Shown one piece after another: positions 57,644 to 64,000 of a stretch of 64,000 nt of DNA. Below the pieces are notes generated by a model. It had not been told where the DNA came from. It saw nothing but the letters and a program-made list of their open reading frames with translations, and did no database searches. Source of the stretch: Pelecanus crispus (Eukaryota > Chordata > Aves > Pelecaniformes > Pelecanidae); the NCBI RefSeq assembly GCF_030463565.1, contig NC_134648.1, forward strand, positions 46,996,346-47,060,345. The letters are read 5' to 3'. Positions within the stretch are counted from its first letter, which is position 1. Every line of letters starts with the position of its first letter. A program made the position numbers and the translations under genes.

Positions 57644-60600
57644 GTAAGTAAAGTGTTGTGGGTTTTTTTTTTTCAAAAGGAGTCTATGGTGTACGTGTAG
57701 CTATTACAAACTTTTCAAACAAAAAGAGAAAAAAATACTTGCTGGATTGCGTTGTGTTTAAGTATATAAAGATCAAAGTTCAGTAAAAATACTTTTGAAT
57801 GGCTAGTTTTTCTCAGGTTTCCTCAGAACGGGCAGTATAAAGCAGCTTTAAAGTATTTTTAACTCATTCTTTACAGGTACAAAATAAATTTTAAAAAAAA
57901 TGAACCGGTAGGCTATAAGCTGAGAAAGAAGACTATGTATCTTGTGTTTATAGTACATTCACAGCCCATTCTGCAAAACTATTTTTTCTACCATAAGCAA
58001 AACTGTTTGGCTTTTTTGTAATCCTTCTTACAAAAGACACAGTTAACATATCCTCTTTACTTATTTTTTTCTTCTTTAACATGAAGTAAGAGCAGTTAAC
58101 TAGTTACGGAGTTCCTGGGGAGTAAATAGCTCTGCAGGAGGCAGAGCCACTGAATCACAAGTGGGCAGCGATAAATAACGCCCCATTTATTATCCATTAA
58201 TTGCCATTGTGAAACCTGTCATGATCATATGTAGTTGAAGCTGGTTTTAAGCTGTCCCCATTGGTTTGGCAGCCTTAATTGTTGCACTTTCAATGTGGAT
58301 AGCTTGTCCTGAAGTGGAAGAGAACTTAGATTTCCTATGATGATGGCTCGCTATTTTCCTGCGGAGCCATACTGACTTCAGTGGATTCTGGATGCTCAGA
58401 GATGTCTGTCTTTATGGAACAGCATGTGGAATGGGCTCCAAACTGACCAGAACACATCAGTAATGGTTTATGTGGGGAGACGGGGGTGGAGACAAAGAGA
58501 ATTTGAAGTCATTCAAGTTGAATTGGAAACTTTGTTTTTGATAATGTGTTTAAGGTTTCTGTTACTTAAACTTACCAACCTATTTTCTTCGTAAGATAAA
58601 TGTATTCAAAATAGAGGACAAAATCCCTGAAATAATTACTAGATTTAACTTAGAATTTCTAAAGTATACAATTATAAATATGCCTGGGAAATACTTTTTA
58701 GCTGTTTAGATCTGGCTTTAGTAGTTGAACTTGCTAATTCTCCACAAACATTTCAGCACTGAAAGCTTGGCTGAATAAGGACTGGAAAATGCCCATATAG
58801 GATAAGAGCTTTTCTCCTTGATGTCTGTAGTAAATATGGAAAAAAAAAAACAGGATAGGGCTGCTTCCTGCATTAGTTGCTTTCCACTTGATGATATAAA
58901 TTGATTAGTATCATAACAAAGCACATATTGATGTATTAAGAAACATTTTAATGTGTTTAAATATATCAGACTTCTTCAGTAACCTATCTGACTTCAGACA
59001 AAACGGCTGCTATGCTTATTTGTTTCTTTGTTTCTACATACTATTCCAGCAGCAATGAGCAGAGTTCAAGCCACTGCAGACTACTTAGGGCCTGACTGCC
59101 GGTATCTTAACTTCAAAACAGGGGAAGAGATAATGGTATACTCCAAACTTTCAAGGAAAAATGAAAACTTGTGGACAGGAAGTGTAAGTACTTCAATCTG
59201 AAAGACTTTCCCCATAAATAATTTAGATAGTATAATAATAGCATAACAACTGCAGTCTTCTTGCTTCTAGGGATCTTCCATCTCATTAATGTTAACCAGT
59301 CATGGATCAATATAGTATTTGGGAGATGGGTCATTGTTATTATCTTTATAGAAAGGGAAGATCAAATCTTGGCAAAGATCACTCATGGAGAAACAAAGTC
59401 AAGATCGGAATCCAAGTCTTCCGTCTCCTTCATCTAATCATTTGGCTCTAATGATTTCATCTGGTTCCCTTAAAAACATTCAGGTCTATCAGGTCAGGTA
59501 CCTACCCACAGGTCTGTGGGTAAGAAGGTTTTACAGTTGCTTAATCAGTGATCCACTATTGGGACCCAGCTTCACAGTTCAGTGCTCAAGCAAAGTTCCC
59601 AGGGAAGTTATCACGCATATTTAATGATTTGGAACAATTGACAATGTAGTTAGAACAGCCATGTAGTTATGTTGTAGATAAGAAGGAACAGATGCGTTGA
59701 TCCAAATCCAACTGCTAGTATAACTATGTAAGTGGGTGCTTCAAAACAAGAAGATAATTGGTAATTTTTTTTTTTGTAAATGATCTGTCACATTTATTGT
59801 TTAACAGTGAAATTATGTCTTCCTTTTTTTCATCCGAGAATATCTTTGCAAGTACTGCACCCTTCCTTGCTTTCCAACATGTATTCCTCCATTAAAGGCT
59901 ATATGCAATGGTTTAATGTAAAGCTAGTGGTTCATTTCTTAGTCAGACTGACCCTTACTTGATTCTTTTGGGCATTATCATCAACCCATTTTCATTGTAG
60001 TGTTGCCATCTTCATTGCCATTTTCTCTTCAGCTGCAGCTGGCTTTGTACCTGAATTTCATATCCTACTTTTCTTGTAACTTACTATGGGTCATTAGTTA
60101 TTAAGGCACAATTTTTCTCCCACTGGAGTCAATGGGAAATTTGCAGCTGATTTTAGTAGGAGCTGGCTGAGGCTATCTGTGCACACAACACTCTCTTGAA
60201 GTTGAAGCAGTGTTAAGGCTACTGATTTGGTTCTGCACAAACACACATTCATAAAAATAATACAGAAAATAACAGTATGGAGTAATATACTTCCCCTTGC
60301 TTTCTGAAATGGCAAATAGAACACTTTTGTGAAGGAAAAATAAATCTTTTTACCAAACAAAATGAAGGGGGTAGGGGACAGTCCTATAAACTTATTATTT
60401 GTTTATTCATACTTTTCTAGCATATATGCAAGCACCTAACATACTTACCACTAAAGTTTAAATGCTCTCATTCCTTTTATATTTTTTACAGAAAGGAAAG
60501 GATTTTGGGTATTTCCCAAAAGATGCTGTGAAGGTTGAGGAAGTTTTTATTGCAGAAGAAGTTGAAGTGCTGACTAAGGTAAACCAACATCACCAGATTT

Positions 60601-62526
60601 TCCAATGTAGTTGACAGCAACTGAAAATCTAATACCCAGTCAGAAATTCAAGTGTCGATGCATATTTTATCTCGGATAATTCAAAACATTTTTTTTTCAT
60701 TATTGCTCCATTTGCATGTTTATTGTCCTCTAAAATAATTTTTATCTAATAAATTATATAGAACCATTAGGATTAATATAATTATTTACAGTCCTTTGTG
60801 TAAAGTTATACACACGTATAACTACACAGAAAGGAAGAGAATAAAGATATGTTGCTGTACTACACAGTGTTGTAGAAAATTACACATGAAAACATTTTAA
60901 AAGTTAATACTGTTCTTTTAGGAAACTGATTTCCTTTGTCTTCATGGAGATAAGTACACTTTTGAAAATGAAGATAGCGCATTACATGATCACAACAAAG
61001 AAAGTGAATATTCATCATCTGATGCAGAATCAAAGCTGCATGAAATAGAACTCTTAAAAGATTCAAGAGACTCCATGCAAAAGGAAGAAAGAGTTGAATC
61101 AGTTTCTGAAATTGGTTCCAAGGAATCTCACACTCAGGAGGAGTCTGCAAGCAAAAAGTTGGTTAGAAAAAATGAGAACAGAAAAGATGATACTGAAGAG
61201 CCACAAATGCAAAACAGTCTCCCGCTAGAATCCATTCCATCTCAGTCTAGCTGGATTGCAGGATGGTTCACCACAGAAAGTAAAAACGATGAAGAGCCCT
61301 TAAAAGCCATTACTGAATCTTTAGAAGAAAATACATACCGAGGCAGAAAAATAGTAGTAACTGCTGAAAATGACTTACAGGAGCCAAATGATAAGGAGGA
61401 ACAAGAACCCCCAGCATCTGTTTGGTTTCAAGGGGGACTGACGGACTTTCTGTATTTTGGTGAAGAAAATGTGGATGTTGGTTTAGCATCAGAAAAAAAT
61501 GGTCCACAAATCCATGATGTTTCTGGTGTGCCTGGAGATTCCAACAGTGAACACAAAACAGCAGTCACAGAGTTATTGACAGAAGAAGAGAAGAGTGAAA
61601 GTCAAGAATCCAAATCAAATTGGTTTAATTTGGGTTTAAGCACTGTTCTTAATTTTGGCCATGCTCAGAAAGATACAATTGCTATGGAAGACCAGCAAAG
61701 CAGAGAAACAGAGGATGAAGCAAGTAAGAATGAAGTGCACACTTCAGACCAGAAAGAATCACACATGGACAAAGAATCAGAGGAGGCAGTTAAAGCAGTG
61801 ACAGATGAAGATGATGAAGAGAATTATGCACAAGAAATAACAGATTCAAACAGTAACATGCCAAATCCTGGGGCAATATCAGCAAGTGCACGTACTCTGA
61901 ATGACACCAAAAGCACCTTAAATAGCACAGAATCATCTTTTGATATACTAACAGGTGACAAAGAGAAGCCAATTGAACTTTACAGTTCAGAACAAGACTT
62001 GTTATCAGAAAGCCAACTGTTGAAAAACACTGAAGCTAAAAAGAGAAATCAGGAGTCAGACAGCAAACATGGCCAGTCAGGTTGGTATAGAAATATCTGT
62101 AATAGCTTTATTTATTATAATACGGACACATATGATAATCAACAGGGACATGAATCAATTGTGTCAGATCAGATTTCTTCTTGTCCTATCCCACCTCAGA
62201 ATTGTGATCCCTCAGACACAAAAAATAGAGAAGAAGCACCTGACCTAGCTAAAGAACAGAGCCATTTCTTCTCCTTTAGTCATTTTGCAGACATACTGAA
62301 GTTTCAGAGTTTAACAGACAAAGAAGAGCAAGCGCAGAGTTTGCAAGACAATGTGTTTTCTAGTGAAGAAACACCTCAGACTGAAAATAATGATGAAATA
62401 TTACAAGGAAATAATAACAGAGCAATGAAAGTGCAAGTAAATCAGAGACTTAGCGGGGAGCTGTCTGAGAAAGATGAAGGTACAATCCAAGAAAGCAATG
62501 TTTTCCTCACTAGCTGTGCAAAATAA
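57529..62526 (+). CDS. MIA2: MIA2 (TALI), ER-exit cargo receptor: N-terminal and luminal exons
   Basis: MIA2/TALI works with TANGO1 (MIA3) at ER exit sites to load large cargo such as lipoproteins into COPII carriers. Its cTAGE5 part, encoded further downstream, binds SEC23/SEC24 (family knowledge). Four exons are visible: 57529-57643, 59050-59183, 60492-60578 and 60922-62526, joining to 646 codons. Residues 1-22 form a signal peptide with a hydrophobic core (ILLLVISF). Residues about 30-112 form the MIA-type SH3-like domain with Cys pairs (KKCGDQEC; GPDCRYLNF; GYFPKDAVKVEEVF). Exon 4 is acidic and low in conservation, and contains repeated aromatic motifs. The frame stops at TAA 62524-62526; the real transcript may instead splice out earlier, for example at GAAG|gtacaa (62479). 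The transmembrane and coiled-coil exons are beyond the right edge. Confidence 0.88.
59050..59183 (+). CDS. MIA2: MIA2 exon 2 (residues 39-83), SH3-like domain
   Basis: Acceptor attccag|cag is a NAGNAG site. The upstream choice gives the same length as human. Encodes DYLGPDCRYLNFKTGEE to WTGS, donor AGT|gtaagt. Confidence 0.93.
60492..60578 (+). CDS. MIA2: MIA2 exon 3 (residues 84-112), end of SH3-like domain
   Basis: KGKDFGYFPKDAVKVEEVFI to EVLTK, phase 0 at both ends, donor AAG|gtaaac. Confidence 0.94.
60922..62526 (+). CDS. MIA2: MIA2 exon 4 (residues 113-646 in the open frame), luminal acidic region
   Basis: Starts ETDFLCLHGDKYTFENEDS, matching human SDFLCLLGVSYTFDNEDS. It is rich in Glu, Asp, Ser and Asn, with aromatic motifs at about residues 278-292, 345-358, 499-512 and 560-573. 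It ends LTSCAK then TAA. The true 3' boundary is not settled. Confidence 0.8.
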   Translation, partial: ETDFLCLHGDKYTFENEDSALHDHNKESEYSSSDAESKLHEIELLKDSRDSMQKEERVESVSEIGSKESHTQEESASKKLVRKNENRKDDTEEPQMQNSLPLESIPSQSSWIAGWFTTESKNDEEPLKAITESLEENTYRGRKIVVTAENDLQEPNDKEEQEPPASVWFQGGLTDFLYFGEENVDVGLASEKNGPQIHDVSGVPGDSNSEHKTAVTELLTEEEKSESQESKSNWFNLGLSTVLNFGHAQKDTIAMEDQQSRETEDEASKNEVHTSDQKESHMDKESEEAVKAVTDEDDEENYAQEITDSNSNMPNPGAISASARTLNDTKSTLNSTESSFDILTGDKEKPIELYSSEQDLLSESQLLKNTEAKKRNQESDSKHGQSGWYRNICNSFIYYNTDTYDNQQGHESIVSDQISSCPIPPQNCDPSDTKNREEAPDLAKEQSHFFSFSHFADILKFQSLTDKEEQAQSLQDNVFSSEETPQTENNDEILQGNNNRAMKVQVNQRLSGELSEKDEGTIQESNVFLTSCAK

Positions 62527-63765
62527 TGAATGCAGTAATGAAAATATTAGTCTGACTGAATGTGAACTTTTACCCTAGAAGCCCTCTAAAATAGAAGACA
62601 ATTTTAAAGAAAATTAAAAAAGCATTACAGTTAGCATCTCCTAAAACCCTCAAACTAGAAAGACAGACTGCTATTAAAAAAACCATATTAACTAAATGCC
62701 GGCAACCTGGGATTGCTCAGAAACCTGAATAATAAAGTATAAGCTGAAAAAGAAGATACTGTTGTAACTGAAAGGATGGATAATACTGAAAATTTAATTG
62801 TTGTTACTAAAACAAAATAGGAGAGGGAAAGAAAAAAAGAAAGAATCTGAAAATCAGAGTCAACATCCAGAAATATAAATAATAAAAATTATATTCTAAC
62901 AGAAAGGGTTCCAAGTAGTATTTTTACCAGACCATCAGGGTTCTTTGCAAATATATTTAGTAAAACTAAAAATTAAGCCTGTAGAAAAGATTCTGAAGAT
63001 ACACAGTTTGTCAAAAAAACCCAAATGAAAACAGGGAAGACACTGGACTAGTAGAATTAAATATGGCGCAGAAGAATGAGATGGAGTTAAGAGAAAAGGA
63101 ATCTGAACTACAAAATGATACTACTAAATCTGTAGAAGGTGCAGCAAATGATTAAATCAATTTAGAAATCATAGAATGCTTTGGGTTGGAAGGGACCTTG
63201 AGAGATCATCGAGCCCAACCCCCCCTGCAGTAAGCAGGGATTGAACCTGTGAACTTGGCATTATTAGCACCATGCTCTGACCAACTGAGCTAACCCAGAA
63301 ATCATGCAAGATAAATCTGAGGAAGGACAGCTTGGCATTTTTGAAATAATACTGCTGTGGAATCCAGCAAAACCAAGGAAACTGACAAAATCATAGTAGG
63401 ACAGACTGAGTTCGTGTCCCAAAAACCAAGCAAAACCAGGCATATTTACAAAACCCATTGATTACATTCCAACAATTTTATTTAAAGTTAAAACAAGATG
63501 TTAAGCAACCCTTAGAGCATCTCTGTGAGGGAAGCAAACTGATACAGCTGCACCAGCAATTTGAAAAGATTCATGAAATCACAGCTTACTCATGTAAAGG
63601 CAATGTTATGCAGAGGAAACAAGTTAACTGTGTCTACACAAAAGGGGTGCAATTTGGACATTGGGCAGGAAAAATGTATGGAAAAAAGGAATGTTCTTCT
63701 AGAGCTGGCAGAGCTTTTGTCTGCTATAACAATTAAGCGTGCAGCCCAAACTGCAGCTAAAGGTA
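62527..63765 (+). pseudogene. MIA2: Decayed coding-like sequence following the MIA2 exon 4 stop
   Basis: Past the stop, three long segments read like MIA2 luminal protein but in shifted frames with a few stops. 62522-62575 gives NNECSNENISLTECELLP. 62752-63014 gives EDTVVTERMDNTE, then PSGFFANIFSKTKN, then KDSEDTQFV. 63018-63163 gives NPNENREDTGLVELNMAQKN onward to VEGAAND. Removing the SINE at 63173-63296 with one target-site copy continues the last frame into EIMQDKSEEGQLGIFEI. Frame changes occur near 62515 and at an A7 run (63013-63019). Composition (Glu, Asn, Ser, Lys) matches exon 4. I infer that exon 4 was once longer and its 3' part has decayed. It is not established whether any of it is still transcribed or spliced. 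Confidence 0.6.
63173..63296 (-). mobile_element. tRNA-Ile/CR1 composite SINE (TguSINE1-like)
   Basis: On the minus strand the element begins GGTTAGCTCAGTTGGTCAG (Pol III A box), continues through an anticodon-like CTAATAA (Ile AAT), and has a B box GGTTCAATCCC. It then joins a CR1-like 3' tail (TTGGGCTCGATGATC... TTCCAACCC) ending AGCATTCTATGATT. Flanking copies of AGAAATCAT at 63164-63172 and 63297-63305 are a 9-bp target duplication. It is not a functional tRNA gene: the acceptor stem is missing and the tail is LINE-derived. Confidence 0.85.
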
Positions 63766-64000
63766 CTGGACTCATGCTTCACTAACAGTGATTTATCAAG
63801 AACAAAACAGGCTTTGTTTGAGGGGAAAAAATACAACAGATACAACACTGTCTCCTTCTGGTGATTTAAAATCAAGAGGTAGCGAGCCTAACTCATAGTA
63901 GTTAATGACCGATTTATGGTATTTTGAGGATCTGATAATACAGATTGAATTAATATAATGGTAAGAGTTTAAGCGCCAGTTACTCTTCCTGACTTTTGAC
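63766..64000. other. Right edge, presumably MIA2 intron
   Basis: AT-rich sequence with no recognisable exon. A possible donor AAAG|gtactg sits at 63762/63763 just before it. Confidence 0.35.

Noticed and set aside
63225-63296. A tRNA-Ile gene on the minus strand
   Set aside because: A and B boxes are present, but there is no acceptor stem, and the 3' side joins a CR1 tail with a target duplication, so it is a SINE.
63458-63785. Short frames after the SINE (92 and 74 codons) as new genes
   Set aside because: They overlap in different frames and look like the tail of the decayed MIA2 sequence or its flanking intron rather than independent genes.

Overview
The window is vertebrate nuclear DNA, and specifically avian. 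The genes have many small exons with GT-AG introns, three CpG islands mark promoters, and the repeats are bird types: CR1 LINEs ending in ATTCTATG repeats, solo LTRs, and a SINE with a tRNA-Ile-like head and a CR1-like tail. That SINE type is, as far as I recall, known from passerines, so a songbird or close relative is likely. The gene order and orientation SEC23A(-), GEMIN2(+), TRAPPC6B(-), PNN(+), MIA2(+) are those of human 14q21.1. Gene identities rest on reading the exons against remembered human proteins; no database search was run.

Layout: 1-18.4 kb holds SEC23A on the minus strand, with coding exons 2-12 (residues 1-466), a predicted noncoding exon 1 in a CpG island, and a solo LTR in intron 1. 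The C-terminal third lies off the left edge. 18.4-22.1 kb is the divergent spacer to GEMIN2 and contains a 42-bp minisatellite. 22.07-29.74 kb is complete GEMIN2 (10 coding exons, 263 aa). 30.1-33.2 kb is the convergent interval between GEMIN2 and TRAPPC6B, carrying a second solo LTR with a perfect 5-bp target duplication. 33.20-38.16 kb is complete TRAPPC6B on the minus strand (6 exons, 158 aa). 38.16-39.49 kb is a CpG-rich divergent promoter with five CCAAT boxes in the same orientation. 39.49-49.06 kb is complete PNN (9 exons, 693 aa). 53.07-55.64 kb holds a long CR1 LINE with an uninterrupted 695-codon reverse transcriptase frame, followed head-to-tail by a short CR1 3' end. 57.53 kb to the right edge is the 5' part of MIA2: signal peptide, SH3-like domain and a large acidic luminal exon, then a decayed coding-like stretch interrupted by the SINE.

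Functionally, three of the five genes act at the ER exit/Golgi entry step. SEC23A is the inner COPII coat, MIA2 (TALI) is an ER-exit-site cargo receptor known to bind SEC23/SEC24 through its cytosolic part, and TRAPPC6B belongs to a vesicle tether. The other two, GEMIN2 and PNN, work in snRNP assembly and splicing. The most interesting observations are the fossil coding sequence downstream of the MIA2 stop with a SINE inserted in it, repeated aromatic motifs in the MIA2 luminal exon, an HNF1-like site upstream of MIA2, a UPRE/CRE-like element at the SEC23A promoter, and the multi-CCAAT divergent TRAPPC6B/PNN promoter.
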